Of a stretch of DNA of 64,000 nt, positions 29,887 to 42,278 are shown one piece after another. Made by a program: the position numbers and the translations under genes. A model generated the notes under the pieces. That model did no database searches. It was not told where the DNA came from and saw only the letters and a list, made by a program, of their open reading frames with translations. The stretch is from assembly GCF_014218705.1 (NCBI RefSeq), contig NZ_JABBJF010000016.1, positions 1-64,000 on the forward strand, read 5' to 3'. Source of the DNA: Kluyvera sichuanensis (GTDB lineage: Bacteria; Pseudomonadota; Gammaproteobacteria; Enterobacterales; Enterobacteriaceae). Position 1 is the stretch's first letter. Each line of letters starts with the position of its first letter.

Positions 29887-32319
29887 CTACAGTAACTGCG
29901 CCAGACGGTTAATATCCGACTGAATTGCCCCAGCCGTCACATCGCGACCGGCGCCCGGCCCGCGAATCACCAGCGGGTTATCGCGGTACCAGCGGCTCTC
30001 AATCGCAAAGACGTTATCGCATGGCAGCAAAGACGCCAGCGGGTGCTCCTGACGCACGGCTTCCACGCCGACGCGGGCTTTACCGTTAGCATCGAATCGC
30101 GCCACGTAGCGCAGCACCAGACCCATCTCCTGCGCCGCTTCCAGGCGCTGGAGCATCTGCTCGTTCAGCTCATCGCCATTTTCAAAGAAGTGGTCGATTG
30201 AGCCCTCTTCGCAGTGCGCAGGCACCAGAGACTCTACGCGGACCTGATCCGGCTCGATGTCGTAGCCCGCTTCGCGCGCCAGAATCACTAGCTTGCGCAT
30301 CACGTCTTTACCGGAAAGGTCGACGCGCGGATCGGGCTCGGTCAGCCCCTGCTGCCAGGCCTGATCCACCAGCTCGGTAAACGGCACGCTGCCGTCGAAC
30401 TGCAGGAACAGCCAGGAGAGCGTGCCGGAGAAGATACCGCTAATGGCCAGAATGCTGTCGCCGCTATCGATCAAATCACGCACAGTGTGGTTCACCGGCA
30501 GACCTGCGCCGACGGTCGCGTTATACAGCCAGTGGCGGCCAGTTTTATCGAACGCGTCGTGTATCTGGCGATATTTATCGCTGCTGCTGGCCCCGGCCAG
30601 TTTGTTGGCGCTGATCACGTGGAAACCGTGGCTGGCGAAATCAAGATACTGATCGGCCAACTGCGGGCTGGCGGTCACGTCCAGCACCACGAGATCGTCG
30701 TACGGGTGGGCGCGCATCCACAGGAACAGTGACTCTTCATCCTGTTCAATAGCTTCATCGTCGAAGAAGGCCAGCGCGCGGCTGGCATCCAGCCCTTCAT
30801 AGTTCAGCAGGCTGCGGCGACTATCCACCACCCCGGCCAGCACAAACTCAAAGCCGGTGCGGGCAGAGAGCGTGCTCTGCTCACGGGCAAACAGCTCCAG
30901 CCAGCGGGAACCAATGTTGCCCTTGCCGAACAGCATCAGGCCGATACGCTTTTCCGCGCGGAACAGCGACTGGTGCAGGCCCTGGATCAGGCTTTCGGTT
31001 GGCCCCGCGCGCAGCACGGCGACCAGGCTGATGCCCTCTTCCGACTGCCAGGTAAACTCAACCGGCTGGCCTTTCAGCTGCTGCCAGAAACGGTGGCAGT
31101 GCAGCGGGTTACGGGTGACGCCCGCGCCCACCATCGCCACCAGCGCCAGACCCTGACGCAGGCGAAGCTCGCCAGGCAGGCCCGCTTCATCAAGAATTTT
31201 CAGCGCACTGTCGGCCACTTCTGAGGTGTAGCAGAACTGCAGCAGCTTATGGTCAGCGTGCACGCCTACCGCCAGTGGGCGAATCTGTGCGCGCTTAAGT
31301 AATTGGTCGATTTCTTTATGCGCCAGCTTAAAGTCCTGGCTTGCCGGAACGCGGAACTCAATCAGACAGACATCATCATGGCTGGTGACGATACGCGCAC
31401 CGGTGCCGGAAGCGAGCACGCGCTCAATGCGCGTCGAACCCTGATCCGGCGAATAGCTACAGCGTAATTGCAGGTTGATATCGCTGCCGGAAACTGGCTG
31501 CAGCGTACGGGCGTGCAGCACCGGGGCGGCAAGACGTGCCAGCTCGCTGGCTTCATCCAGACGCAGCAGCGGCAGCAGGCAGGCATCTTTGACTTTACGC
31601 GGGTCGGCGCTGTACACCCCGGCCACGTCGCTCCAGATGGTGACGCGGGAAACCCCCGCCAGCGCGCCGATTTGCGTCGCGGAGTAGTCCGAGCCGTTAC
31701 GCCCCAGCAGCACGGTTTCACCCGCGTTGTTGCGGCTGATAAAGCCGGTCACCACCAGACGTTTACCCGGATGCTGTGCCAGAAGCTGTTGCAGCAGCGG
31801 ATAAGAGAGGCCTTCGTCTACCTGCGGCTGCGCGGAGCGCTCGGCGCGTAAGAACGCGCGCGCATCCAGCCATGCGGCGTCCAGACCTTGCAGCTTAAGG
31901 ACTTCCGCCATCAGACGAGCTGACCACACTTCACCGTGACCAACCACCTCCGCATACACCGCGTCGCTTACGCCGTTATCTAAAAGCTCGGCCAGACGCT
32001 CCAGGTCATGAATAAACTCAGCGATCATGCAGTCGGCAATTTCGGCAGGCAGCAGGCCGCTAATCAGCTCAGACTGATAGCGGCGCAGCGTCTGCTGAAC
32101 CTGATGCGCAGAAAGGCGATCGGTCTGGCTGAGCTTCAGCCAGCTAATCAGCTGGTTGGTGGTGCTCCCTGCGGCAGAAACGACCATCATATCGCCGGGC
32201 TGAGAGTACTCAGTCATAATGCCGGCAACGCGCAGGTAACACTTCACATCCGCCAGACTACTTCCACCAAATTTATGCAGCTGACGCTCATTCGCCCCTG
32301 CCTGCGCAATCACACTCAT
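29887..32319 (-). CDS. metL: Bifunctional aspartokinase II/homoserine dehydrogenase II
   Basis: MetL, 810 aa as in E. coli. The N-terminal aspartokinase domain begins with HKFGGSSLADV; the regulatory ACT region is in the middle; the C-terminal homoserine dehydrogenase starts around GLMLFGKGNIGSRWL (about 460) and holds the SANKLAG and GIFSGTLSW motifs. It commits aspartate to the methionine/threonine branch. The methionine isozyme is repressed rather than feedback-inhibited. It follows metB by 2 bp (metBL operon). Confidence 0.97.
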   Translation of the reverse strand: MSVIAQAGANERQLHKFGGSSLADVKCYLRVAGIMTEYSQPGDMMVVSAAGSTTNQLISWLKLSQTDRLSAHQVQQTLRRYQSELISGLLPAEIADCMIAEFIHDLERLAELLDNGVSDAVYAEVVGHGEVWSARLMAEVLKLQGLDAAWLDARAFLRAERSAQPQVDEGLSYPLLQQLLAQHPGKRLVVTGFISRNNAGETVLLGRNGSDYSATQIGALAGVSRVTIWSDVAGVYSADPRKVKDACLLPLLRLDEASELARLAAPVLHARTLQPVSGSDINLQLRCSYSPDQGSTRIERVLASGTGARIVTSHDDVCLIEFRVPASQDFKLAHKEIDQLLKRAQIRPLAVGVHADHKLLQFCYTSEVADSALKILDEAGLPGELRLRQGLALVAMVGAGVTRNPLHCHRFWQQLKGQPVEFTWQSEEGISLVAVLRAGPTESLIQGLHQSLFRAEKRIGLMLFGKGNIGSRWLELFAREQSTLSARTGFEFVLAGVVDSRRSLLNYEGLDASRALAFFDDEAIEQDEESLFLWMRAHPYDDLVVLDVTASPQLADQYLDFASHGFHVISANKLAGASSSDKYRQIHDAFDKTGRHWLYNATVGAGLPVNHTVRDLIDSGDSILAISGIFSGTLSWLFLQFDGSVPFTELVDQAWQQGLTEPDPRVDLSGKDVMRKLVILAREAGYDIEPDQVRVESLVPAHCEEGSIDHFFENGDELNEQMLQRLEAAQEMGLVLRYVARFDANGKARVGVEAVRQEHPLASLLPCDNVFAIESRWYRDNPLVIRGPGAGRDVTAGAIQSDINRLAQLL

Positions 32320-32321
32320 GT

Positions 32322-33482
32322 TTACCCCTCGGCTGCGACCCGGAATCCATTTTCCAGATCGGCAATTAAGTCCTGGCTATCTTCAATACCGGTTGAGATA
32401 CGCAGCAGCGTCTCAGAAATACCTGCGGCCGCGCGCGCTTCCGGGGCCATGCCCGCGTGGGTCATGGTCGCCGCGTGAGAAATCAGGCTTTCAACCCCAC
32501 CCAGCGATTCCGCCAGCGTGAAAAGTGACAGCCCGCTCAGGAAGCGACGCAGCGTCTGTTCATCACCGTTCAGTTCAAAGCTCAGCATCGCACCAAAACC
32601 TTTCTGCTGGCGAGCGGCAATTTCATGCCCCTGGTTATCCGGCAGAGAAGGATGATACAGCTTTTTCACCAGCGGCTGGGTTTTCAGGAAGTCGACAATC
32701 GCCTGGGCATTGCGCTGCGCCACGTCCATACGTGGTACCAGCGTGCGCAGACCGCGCAGCAGCAGATAGCTGTCGAACGCGCCGCCGGTGACGCCGATAT
32801 TATTCGCCCACCATGCCAGTTCCGTGACCGTTTCAGGATCTTTTGCAATCACCACACCCGCCACCACGTCAGAGTGACCGTTCAGGTATTTGGTACAGGA
32901 GTGCAGGACCAGATCCGCGCCCAGCGCCAGCGGATTTTGCAGCGCCGGGCTCAGGAAGGTGTTATCCACCACGCTCGTCGCGCCAGCTTCACGCGCCAGC
33001 TGGCAGATTTTCGCAATATCCACCACGCGCAGCAGCGGGTTGCTTGGGCTTTCCACCAGCACCAGCTTCGGTTTTTCAGCCAGCGCCGCTTTTAACGCTT
33101 CATCATTGCCCTGATCGACAAACAGCACGCGATAGCAGCCGCGTTTAGCCAGGCTGTCGAACAGACGGTAGCTGCCGCCGTAGCAGTCGTGTGGCGCCAC
33201 CAGCAGGTCGCCAGGCTTGAGGAATACGGTGGTTACCAGGTGAATCGCCGACATGCCCGTGTTGGTCAGAACCGCGCCTGCGCCCCCTTCCAGCTCGGCC
33301 AGCGCCCGCTGAACCACGTCACGCGTCGGGTTGCCGCGACGAGAGTAGTCATGCGCACGCGGCTCGTTAAAGCCGGTAAAGTTATAGGTACTGGAAAGAT
33401 GAATGGGCGGGACAACACAACCATACTGCTCGTCGTCATTTAATCCGCTACGCACTGCGATGGTGGCCTGTTTACGGGTCAT
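32322..33482 (-). CDS. metB: Cystathionine gamma-synthase
   Basis: MetB, 386 aa, PLP enzyme joining O-succinylhomoserine and cysteine to make cystathionine. The PLP lysine is K198 in HSCTKYLNGHSDV; YSRRGNPTRD near residue 46 binds the phosphate of the neighbouring subunit. First gene of metBL, divergent from metJ, under MET boxes. Confidence 0.97.
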   Translation of the reverse strand: MTRKQATIAVRSGLNDDEQYGCVVPPIHLSSTYNFTGFNEPRAHDYSRRGNPTRDVVQRALAELEGGAGAVLTNTGMSAIHLVTTVFLKPGDLLVAPHDCYGGSYRLFDSLAKRGCYRVLFVDQGNDEALKAALAEKPKLVLVESPSNPLLRVVDIAKICQLAREAGATSVVDNTFLSPALQNPLALGADLVLHSCTKYLNGHSDVVAGVVIAKDPETVTELAWWANNIGVTGGAFDSYLLLRGLRTLVPRMDVAQRNAQAIVDFLKTQPLVKKLYHPSLPDNQGHEIAARQQKGFGAMLSFELNGDEQTLRRFLSGLSLFTLAESLGGVESLISHAATMTHAGMAPEARAAAGISETLLRISTGIEDSQDLIADLENGFRVAAEG

Positions 33483-33543
33483 GAGGATTCGTTCCTGGCA
33501 AGGTCTGTGAAAAGTCAGACCCCAGAGTAAACATTGTTGCCAT

Positions 33544-33591
33544 AGCCGTCAATACATCTAGACTTCTAAACTTCTTTGCGTATAGATTGAG
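33544..33591. promoter_or_regulatory. MET boxes between metB and metJ
   Basis: Six consecutive 8-mers (AGCCGTCA, ATACATCT, AGACTTCT, AAACTTCT, TTGCGTAT, AGATTGAG) fit the repeated AGACGTCT register; the third is the best match. They can serve both metBL and metJ in the 260-bp divergent region. Confidence 0.8.
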
Positions 33592-33742
33592 CTATTGGCA
33601 AATAGCCGTTAAAATTATACGCATTAGCGCACATCTGCGAAGCCTAAGCTCGTGTCACATCAGGCCTCTCTACGGTAAACTACGCGCGATCACGGCCGTA
33701 ACCCGGCCTGTTAACTTATGACTAGAGGATTAAAGGTATCTC

Positions 33743-34060
33743 ATGGCTGAATGGAGCGGCGAATATATCAGCCCATACGCTGAGCACGGTAAGAAGAGTG
33801 AGCAAGTAAAAAAAATTACGGTTTCCATTCCTCTGAAGGTGTTGAAGATCCTCACCGATGAACGCACGCGTCGTCAGGTGAACAACCTGCGTCACGCCAC
33901 CAACAGCGAACTGCTGTGTGAAGCGTTCCTGCATGCATTTACCGGTCAACCGTTACCTAACGATGAAGACCTGCGTAAAGAGCGCAGCGATGAAATTCCG
34001 GAAGCGGCAAAAGAAATTATGCGTGAGCTGGGGATTGACCCGGAGACGTGGGAATACTGA
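33743..34060 (+). CDS. metJ: Methionine repressor MetJ
   Basis: MetJ, 105 aa, ribbon-helix-helix repressor that uses S-adenosylmethionine as corepressor. The N-terminal beta strand [20 protein letters not shown] inserts into the operator; sequence is almost unchanged from E. coli. Divergent from metB, so it controls its own gene as well as metBL and metF. A bidirectional terminator follows; yiiX, found here in E. coli, is missing. Confidence 0.97.
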   Translation: MAEWSGEYISPYAEHGKKSEQVKKITVSIPLKVLKILTDERTRRQVNNLRHATNSELLCEAFLHAFTGQPLPNDEDLRKERSDEIPEAAKEIMRELGIDPETWEY

Positions 34061-34072
34061 TTGGCAGGCATA

Positions 34073-34105
34073 AAAAAAGCAGAAAGTAATTTCTGCTTTT
34101 TTTTT
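34073..34105. terminator. Bidirectional terminator between metJ and the small ORF
   Basis: AGCAGAAA/TTTCTGCT with a seven-A run on one side and nine T on the other. It can end metJ transcripts rightwards and small-ORF transcripts leftwards. Confidence 0.9.
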
Positions 34106-34122
34106 CGAATTTTTTCAGCGTC

Positions 34123-34203
34123 TTAGAAGCGTGTTACTTCAGGATGCAGTTCAGACATAGAGATCAGGTAAGAAACAAAAACGTTTTTGATTGCGGTCAG
34201 CAT
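34123..34203 (-). CDS. Candidate 26-residue small protein
   Basis: A 26-codon ORF, with residues MLTAIKNVFVSYL then ISMSELHPEVTRF. Its ATG (34203) is preceded by AAAGGTG at good spacing; a second in-frame ATG at 34221 would give 32 residues but has no ribosome site. The N-terminal half is an amphipathic, largely hydrophobic stretch, suggesting membrane association; the C-terminal half is polar. It has its own promoter 40-75 bp upstream, a CRP-like site, and shares the metJ bidirectional terminator, so it forms a complete transcription unit. I do not recognise the family. Confidence 0.55.
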   Translation of the reverse strand: MLTAIKNVFVSYLISMSELHPEVTRF

Positions 34204-34249
34204 AGTCACACCTTTACCCATCGTTATTTTGTGGTCGTTTGATGGGCAA

Positions 34250-34300
34250 ATAATAAGCTTATCCGCAGTGCGGTGCAATATTTTCGTGACGCACATCACA
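34250..34300 (-). promoter_or_regulatory. Promoter and CRP-like site of the small ORF
   Basis: On the minus strand TTGCAC (34278-34273) and TATTAT (34255-34250) are 17 bp apart. Just upstream, TGTGA-TGTGCG-TCACG (34300-34285) is a nearly perfect CRP site. Its centre falls near -50 relative to the predicted start, which is not one of the two standard activator positions, so activation is uncertain. Confidence 0.6.
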
Positions 34301-34335
34301 AAAAAAATGGCGACTGCCGAAATTCAGAGACAAAA

Positions 34336-34358
34336 AAAGCGCCCTGAGGCGCTTTTTT
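34336..34358 (-). terminator. Terminator of rpmE
   Basis: AAAGCGCC/GGCGCTTT around CTGA, with A and T runs on both sides, 12 bp after the rpmE stop. Confidence 0.88.
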
Positions 34359-34369
34359 CGTTAGGCAAC

Positions 34370-34621
<252 letters not shown>

Positions 34622-34656
34622 CTAACGCCAGACACCACGCGATGTTAATAGTATAG

Positions 34657-36975
<2,319 letters not shown>

Positions 36976-37125
36976 TGCAGAGTTGCGAGCCGGATCTAGA
37001 AATCAAACAAACATCACATTTCTGATGAAAATTCTGTAACGGATCCCCCTAACTATCTGATAAAAGTGTGTCAGATGTCAGGTCACATAGGACGTGCCTG
37101 CGCCAGTTAGCGAGGAGAAAATCAG

Positions 37126-38148
37126 GTGAAGGCTAAAAAACCGGTTGTTGCCGCAACCATGAAGGATGTTGCCCTACAAGCGAATGTCTCTACGGCAACC
37201 GTATCTCGTGCATTGATGAACCCCGAGAAAGTCTCGCAGGCGACGCGTAACCGCGTTGAGCAGGCCGCCCTGGAAGTGGGTTACCTCCCGCAGATGCAGG
37301 GGCGTAACATGAAGCGTAATGAATCGCGCACGATTCTGGTCATCGTCCCGGATATCTGCGATCCCTTCTTTAGCGAAGTGATCCGCGGGATCGAGGTCAC
37401 CGCCGCAGCACAGGGCTACCTGGTACTGATTGGCGACTGCGCGCATCAGAACCAGCAGGAAAAAACCTTCATCGATTTAATCATCACCAAGCAAATTGAC
37501 GGCATGCTGCTGCTGGGCTCGCGTCTGCCGTTTGATGCCAGTATTGAAGAGCAGCGCAACCTGCCGCCGATGGTGATGGCTAACGAATTTGCTCCGGAGC
37601 TGGGGCTGCCTACGGTACATATCGACAACCTCACCGCCTCGTTCGATGCCGTTAACTATCTTCACGAACTCGGCCACCAGCGCATCGCCTGTATCGCCGG
37701 GCCGGAAGAGATGCCGCTGTGCCATTATCGTCTGCAAGGCTACGTGCAGGCGCTACGTCGCTGTGGTATCACCGTCGACCCTCACTACATTGCCCGCGGC
37801 AACTTCACCTACGAAGCCGGTGCTAACGCGCTGGAACAGCTGCTGGCGCTGCCGCAACCACCTACCGCCATCTTCTGCCACAGCGATATTATGGCGCTCG
37901 GCGCGCTCTCTTACGCTAAACGTCAGGGGCTGAAAGTGCCGGACGATCTGTCCATTATTGGCTTCGATAACATTTCACTGGCAGAGTTTTGCGACCCGCC
38001 GCTCACCACAGTTGCCCAGCCGCGTTTTGATATTGGTCGTGAAGCCATGCTGCTGCTGCTGAACCAGCTGAGCGGGCAGTTTGTTGATAGCGGTTCGCGT
38101 CTACTTGATTGCGAACTGATCATTCGCGGCAGCACAAGCAAAATTTGA
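37126..38148 (+). CDS. cytR: LacI-family nucleoside regulator CytR
   Basis: CytR, 340 aa, represses nucleoside uptake and catabolism genes together with CRP and is released by cytidine. HTH MKDVALQANVSTATVSRAL is at about 12-30. GTG start with a GAGGAG ribosome site, as in the family. Between priA and ftsN on the same strand; a promoter region of 150 bp lies upstream. Confidence 0.96.
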   Translation: MKAKKPVVAATMKDVALQANVSTATVSRALMNPEKVSQATRNRVEQAALEVGYLPQMQGRNMKRNESRTILVIVPDICDPFFSEVIRGIEVTAAAQGYLVLIGDCAHQNQQEKTFIDLIITKQIDGMLLLGSRLPFDASIEEQRNLPPMVMANEFAPELGLPTVHIDNLTASFDAVNYLHELGHQRIACIAGPEEMPLCHYRLQGYVQALRRCGITVDPHYIARGNFTYEAGANALEQLLALPQPPTAIFCHSDIMALGALSYAKRQGLKVPDDLSIIGFDNISLAEFCDPPLTTVAQPRFDIGREAMLLLLNQLSGQFVDSGSRLLDCELIIRGSTSKI

Positions 38149-38246
38149 TGTAAAGCCGGGAGCTTTAAGACTTGCTTGTCTGGTCAAAGCCCCGTCGCTT
38201 AAGTAACATGTCGGGCTAACTAACGGAAAAAGACAGCGAAACGATA

Positions 38247-39218
38247 GTGGCACAACGAGACTATGTACGCCGCAGCCAACAGGCACCTTCGCGGCGCAAG
38301 AACAGCGCTTCACGGAATACACGGAAAAAACAAAGTAACTTTCCGGCCGTCTCTCCTGCCATGGTGGCGATTGCTGCTGCAGTCGTCGTCGCCTTTATCG
38401 GCGGTTTGTACTTCATCACGCATCATAAAAAAGAAGAGTCCGAAGCGCTCCAGGGCCGTCAGGTAACCGGGAACGGCCTTCCGCCGAAACCGGAAGAGCG
38501 CTGGCGCTATATCAAAGAGCTGGAAAGTCGCCAGCCAGGCGTGCGTGCGCCAACCGAACCGTCAGCAGGCGGAGAAGTGATCAACCCGAATCAGCTTACC
38601 GACGAGCAGCGCCAGCTGTTGGCCCAGATGCAGGCGGATATGCGCCAGCAGCCAACACAGCTGACGGAAGTGCCGTGGAACGAACAAACGCCGGAACAGC
38701 GCCAGCAAACCTTGCAGCGCCAGCGTCTGGCGCAGCAGGCTCAGCAACAGCAGTGGTCACAGCAGCAGGTTGTGCAGCAGCCGCAAACGCGCACCGCGCC
38801 GCCGGTTCAGCAACCGCGTCAAACCCAGACCCAGCAGCCACCTAAGGCCACGGTCTCTAACAAGGCGCCGTATCAGGATCTGTTGCAGACGCCAGCGCAC
38901 ACCGCCGCCTCGCAGCCAAAAGCGCAGAGCAATAACGGTATCCCGGAAGTGCGTGAAGTCACGCCGCCGCCGAAGCCAGAGAAAAAAGACGATCGCCGCT
39001 GGATGGTGCAGTGCGGTTCCTTCAAAGGTGCCGAGCAGGCGGAAACCGTTCGTGCGCAGCTGGCGTTTGAAGGCTTTGATTCCAGAATCACCACCAACAA
39101 CGGCTGGAATCGCGTGGTCATCGGCCCGGTCAAAGGCAAAGAGAACGTCGATAACACTATCGCCCGTCTGAAGCTGGCAGGTCACGGAAACTGCATTAGG
39201 CTCGCCTCCGGGGGTTGA
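38247..39218 (+). CDS. ftsN: Cell division protein FtsN
   Basis: FtsN, 323 aa. Short cytoplasmic N-terminus, one transmembrane helix at about 36-54, then the conserved essential periplasmic stretch ([12 protein letters not shown] at about 81-92), a long Gln/Pro-rich linker (about 110-235) and a C-terminal SPOR domain (from [10 protein letters not shown]) that binds denuded glycan strands. It triggers septal synthesis. GTG start. The linker differs from E. coli in length and repeats, as usual. Its stop codon overlaps the hslV heat-shock promoter. Confidence 0.96.
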   Translation: MAQRDYVRRSQQAPSRRKNSASRNTRKKQSNFPAVSPAMVAIAAAVVVAFIGGLYFITHHKKEESEALQGRQVTGNGLPPKPEERWRYIKELESRQPGVRAPTEPSAGGEVINPNQLTDEQRQLLAQMQADMRQQPTQLTEVPWNEQTPEQRQQTLQRQRLAQQAQQQQWSQQQVVQQPQTRTAPPVQQPRQTQTQQPPKATVSNKAPYQDLLQTPAHTAASQPKAQSNNGIPEVREVTPPPKPEKKDDRRWMVQCGSFKGAEQAETVRAQLAFEGFDSRITTNNGWNRVVIGPVKGKENVDNTIARLKLAGHGNCIRLASGG

Positions 39219-39241
39219 AACCCCCAAAAACCCCCCCATCT
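39214..39241 (+). promoter_or_regulatory. Sigma-32 promoter of hslVU
   Basis: GTTGAAA (39214-39220), which includes the ftsN stop codon, and CCCCATCT (39234-39241) with a 13-bp C/A spacer match the heat-shock consensus CTTGAAA-N11-16-CCCCATNT. Confidence 0.85.
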
Positions 39242-39255
39242 ATACTTACATTCTG

Positions 39256-39282
39256 CCCCGTACGCGTGACCGCGATACGGGG
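39256..39282 (+). other. Stable 5' UTR stem-loop of hslVU mRNA
   Basis: CCCCGTA-CGCG pairs with CGCG-A-TACGGGG around TGAC, one bulged A. A stem-loop of this kind near the 5' end of E. coli hslVU mRNA is known to stabilise the transcript. Confidence 0.75.
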
Positions 39283-39319
39283 CCCCTACATATCGTATTT
39301 GCAACAAAGGGGTCTGCTC

Positions 39320-39850
39320 GTGACAACAATAGTAAGTGTTCGCCGTAACGGCCACGTCGTAATCGCCGGTGATGGTCAGGCCACGTTGGGCAATACCGTC
39401 ATGAAAGGCAACGTGAAAAAAGTTCGCCGTCTGTACAACGACAAAGTGATCGCCGGCTTCGCGGGCGGCACTGCGGACGCCTTCACGCTGTTCGAACTGT
39501 TTGAACGTAAGCTGGAAATGCACCAGGGCCATCTGGTCAAAGCCGCCGTTGAGCTGGCGAAAGACTGGCGTACCGACCGTATGCTGCGCAAGCTGGAAGC
39601 CCTGCTGGCGGTCGCGGACGAAACCGCGTCGCTTATCATCACCGGTAATGGTGATGTGGTGCAGCCAGAGAACGACCTGATTGCTATCGGCTCTGGCGGC
39701 CCGTACGCCCAGGCCGCTGCCCGTGCCCTGCTGGAAAATACCGAGCTTGGCGCACGTGAGATTGCTGAAAAAGCGTTGAGTATTGCAGGTGATATCTGCA
39801 TCTATACCAACCATTTCCACACCATCGAAGAATTACCATCTAAGGCGTAA
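39320..39850 (+). CDS. hslV: ATP-dependent protease proteolytic subunit HslV
   Basis: HslV (ClpQ), 176 aa, proteasome-like Thr protease. After Met removal T2 of [13 protein letters not shown] (GTG start read as Met) is the nucleophile. AAAGGGG ribosome site. It forms dodecamers capped by HslU hexamers; heat-inducible from the sigma-32 promoter upstream. A longer in-frame reading starting at 39215 covers the promoter and is rejected. Confidence 0.97.
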   Translation: MTTIVSVRRNGHVVIAGDGQATLGNTVMKGNVKKVRRLYNDKVIAGFAGGTADAFTLFELFERKLEMHQGHLVKAAVELAKDWRTDRMLRKLEALLAVADETASLIITGNGDVVQPENDLIAIGSGGPYAQAAARALLENTELGAREIAEKALSIAGDICIYTNHFHTIEELPSKA

Positions 39851-39859
39851 GGATCTCCC

Positions 39860-41191
39860 ATGTCTGAAATGACCCCACGCGAAATTGTCAGCGAGCTGAA
39901 CAAACACATCATCGGTCAGGACGCCGCTAAGCGTTCCGTGGCTATCGCCTTACGTAACCGCTGGCGTCGTATGCAGCTCGACGAAGAGCTGCGCCACGAA
40001 GTCACGCCGAAAAACATTCTGATGATCGGCCCAACCGGCGTTGGTAAAACCGAAATTGCCCGTCGTCTGGCGAAACTTGCCAACGCACCGTTCATCAAAG
40101 TGGAAGCCACCAAGTTCACCGAAGTGGGCTATGTGGGTAAAGAAGTGGACTCTATCATCCGCGATCTGACTGATTCTGCTATCAAAATGGTACGCGTTCA
40201 GTCTATCGAGAAAAACCGCTACCGCGCAGAAGAGATGGCGGAAGAGCGCATTCTCGACGTGCTGATCCCACCGGCAAAAAACAACTGGGGCCAGGCTGAA
40301 CAGCCGTCTGAGCCGTCTGCTGCACGTCAGGCATTCCGTAAAAAACTGCGTGAAGGCCAGCTGGACGACAAAGAGATTGAGATCGATCTCGCTGCGGCAC
40401 CGATGGGCGTTGAAATCATGGCACCTCCTGGCATGGAAGAGATGACCAGCCAGCTGCAGTCCATGTTCCAGAACTTGGGCGGCCAGAAACAGAAACCGCG
40501 TAAGCTGAAAATCAAAGATGCGATGAAGCTGTTGATTGAAGAAGAAGCGGCGAAGCTGGTCAACCCGGAAGAGCTGAAGCAGGACGCGATCGACGCTGTT
40601 GAGCAGCACGGTATCGTGTTCATCGACGAAATCGACAAAATCTGTAAGCGCGGCGAATCCTCCGGCCCGGACGTTTCCCGTGAAGGCGTACAGCGTGACC
40701 TGCTGCCGCTGGTTGAAGGCTGCACCGTCTCCACCAAACACGGTATGGTCAAAACTGACCACATCCTGTTTATCGCCTCCGGCGCGTTCCAGGTGGCGAA
40801 GCCGTCTGACCTGATCCCTGAGCTGCAGGGTCGTCTGCCGATTCGCGTAGAGCTACAGGCGCTGACCACCAGCGACTTCGAACGTATCCTGACGGAGCCA
40901 AATGCCTCCGTTACCGTTCAGTACAAAGCGCTGATGGCAACCGAAGGCGTGAACATCGAGTTCACCGAATCCGGTATCAAGCGTATCGCCGAAGCGGCAT
41001 GGCAGGTTAACGAAACCACCGAGAACATCGGTGCTCGTCGTCTGCACACGGTGCTGGAACGTCTGATGGAAGATATCTCCTATGACGCCAGCGACCTCAA
41101 CGGACAAAGCATCACAATTGATGCGGAATACGTGAGCAAACATCTGGATGCATTAGTCGCAGATGAAGATCTGAGCCGTTTTATCCTATAA
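39860..41191 (+). CDS. hslU: ATPase and unfoldase subunit HslU
   Basis: HslU (ClpY), 443 aa, AAA+ unfoldase. Walker A GPTGVGKT at 57-64, Walker [10 protein letters not shown] near 253, I-domain between about 110 and 240, and C-terminal DLSRFIL, whose tail docks into HslV. Nine bp after hslV, so co-translated. Confidence 0.98.
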   Translation: MSEMTPREIVSELNKHIIGQDAAKRSVAIALRNRWRRMQLDEELRHEVTPKNILMIGPTGVGKTEIARRLAKLANAPFIKVEATKFTEVGYVGKEVDSIIRDLTDSAIKMVRVQSIEKNRYRAEEMAEERILDVLIPPAKNNWGQAEQPSEPSAARQAFRKKLREGQLDDKEIEIDLAAAPMGVEIMAPPGMEEMTSQLQSMFQNLGGQKQKPRKLKIKDAMKLLIEEEAAKLVNPEELKQDAIDAVEQHGIVFIDEIDKICKRGESSGPDVSREGVQRDLLPLVEGCTVSTKHGMVKTDHILFIASGAFQVAKPSDLIPELQGRLPIRVELQALTTSDFERILTEPNASVTVQYKALMATEGVNIEFTESGIKRIAEAAWQVNETTENIGARRLHTVLERLMEDISYDASDLNGQSITIDAEYVSKHLDALVADEDLSRFIL

Positions 41192-41222
41192 TCGCGTTCA
41201 CTGCATTTTCATCTTTAATTGA

Positions 41223-41246
41223 TGGGGCTGAAAAGCCCCATTTTTA
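41223..41246 (+). terminator. Terminator of hslVU
   Basis: TGGGGCT/AGCCCCA around GAAA followed by five T. Confidence 0.88.
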
Positions 41247-41259
41247 TTGGCTAATTATT

Positions 41260-42186
41260 ATGACAAATACACCTGTAAGCCGCTCTCAGGCCTGGCTGGA
41301 AAGTCTGCGCCCGAAAACGTTACCTCTGGCCTGCGCGGCGATTATCGTCGGTACCGCGCTATCGTGGTGGCAGGGGCACTTTAACGCGGGCGTTGCCGTA
41401 CTGGCGCTGATCACCGCAAGCCTGCTGCAAATCCTCTCTAACCTCGCCAACGACTATGGCGATGCGGTGAAAGGCAGCGATAAGCCGGACCGCATCGGCC
41501 CACTGCGCGGTATGCAAAAAGGGGTGATCACCAAAGAACAGATGAAGCGCGCGCTGATTATCACCGTCGGGCTTATCTGCATCTCTGGTCTTGCTCTGCT
41601 GTTTACCGCTTCGCAGACAACCGGTGACTTTATCGGCTTCCTGGTGTTGGGGCTGCTGGCCATTATTGCCGCTATCACCTACACCGTCGGCACGCGCCCA
41701 TACGGTTATATTGGCCTTGGCGACATCTCGGTGCTGATCTTCTTCGGCTGGCTGAGCGTGATTGGCAGCTGGTACTTGCAGACGCATACTCTGAGCAGCG
41801 CGATTATTCTGCCCGCTACCGCCTGCGGCCTGCTGGCGACGGCGGTGCTCAATATCAATAACCTGCGTGATATCGACAGCGACCGCGAAAACGGCAAGAA
41901 CACCCTGGCCGTACGTCTGGGGCCGGTTAACGCCCGCCGCTACCACGTCTGTCTGCTGATGGGGACGCTAGTCTGCCTGGCGCTGTTTAACCTGCTCTCG
42001 CTGCATAGCCCGTGGGGCTGGCTGTTTATCCTCAGCGCGCCGCTGCTGGTGAAACAAGCGCGCTTTGTGATGCGCGAGCGCTCGCCGCAGGCGATGCCGC
42101 CGATGCTGGAACGCACGGTGAAAGGAGCGCTATTAACTAACCTGCTGTTCGTCATCGGGATTGTGCTCAGCAAGGCGCTGGCTTAA
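41260..42186 (+). CDS. menA: 1,4-dihydroxy-2-naphthoate polyprenyltransferase
   Basis: MenA, 308 aa, UbiA-family membrane enzyme that attaches the polyprenyl tail to DHNA on the way to menaquinone. About nine transmembrane helices; the Mg/diphosphate motifs are NDYGDAVKGSD (about 65-75) and NNLRDIDSDRENGK (about 198-211). The ribosome site before the ATG is weak (GGCTAATTATT). Separated from hslU by a terminator and followed by rraA. Confidence 0.96.
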   Translation: MTNTPVSRSQAWLESLRPKTLPLACAAIIVGTALSWWQGHFNAGVAVLALITASLLQILSNLANDYGDAVKGSDKPDRIGPLRGMQKGVITKEQMKRALIITVGLICISGLALLFTASQTTGDFIGFLVLGLLAIIAAITYTVGTRPYGYIGLGDISVLIFFGWLSVIGSWYLQTHTLSSAIILPATACGLLATAVLNINNLRDIDSDRENGKNTLAVRLGPVNARRYHVCLLMGTLVCLALFNLLSLHSPWGWLFILSAPLLVKQARFVMRERSPQAMPPMLERTVKGALLTNLLFVIGIVLSKALA

Positions 42187-42278
42187 CTGACAAATATCAA
42201 TTAACAATTGATGATTTTGCCAACAATGCATAGAGCGCGATATACTAAAATCACTCGCAGCAACTGAGCGTTAATCCT

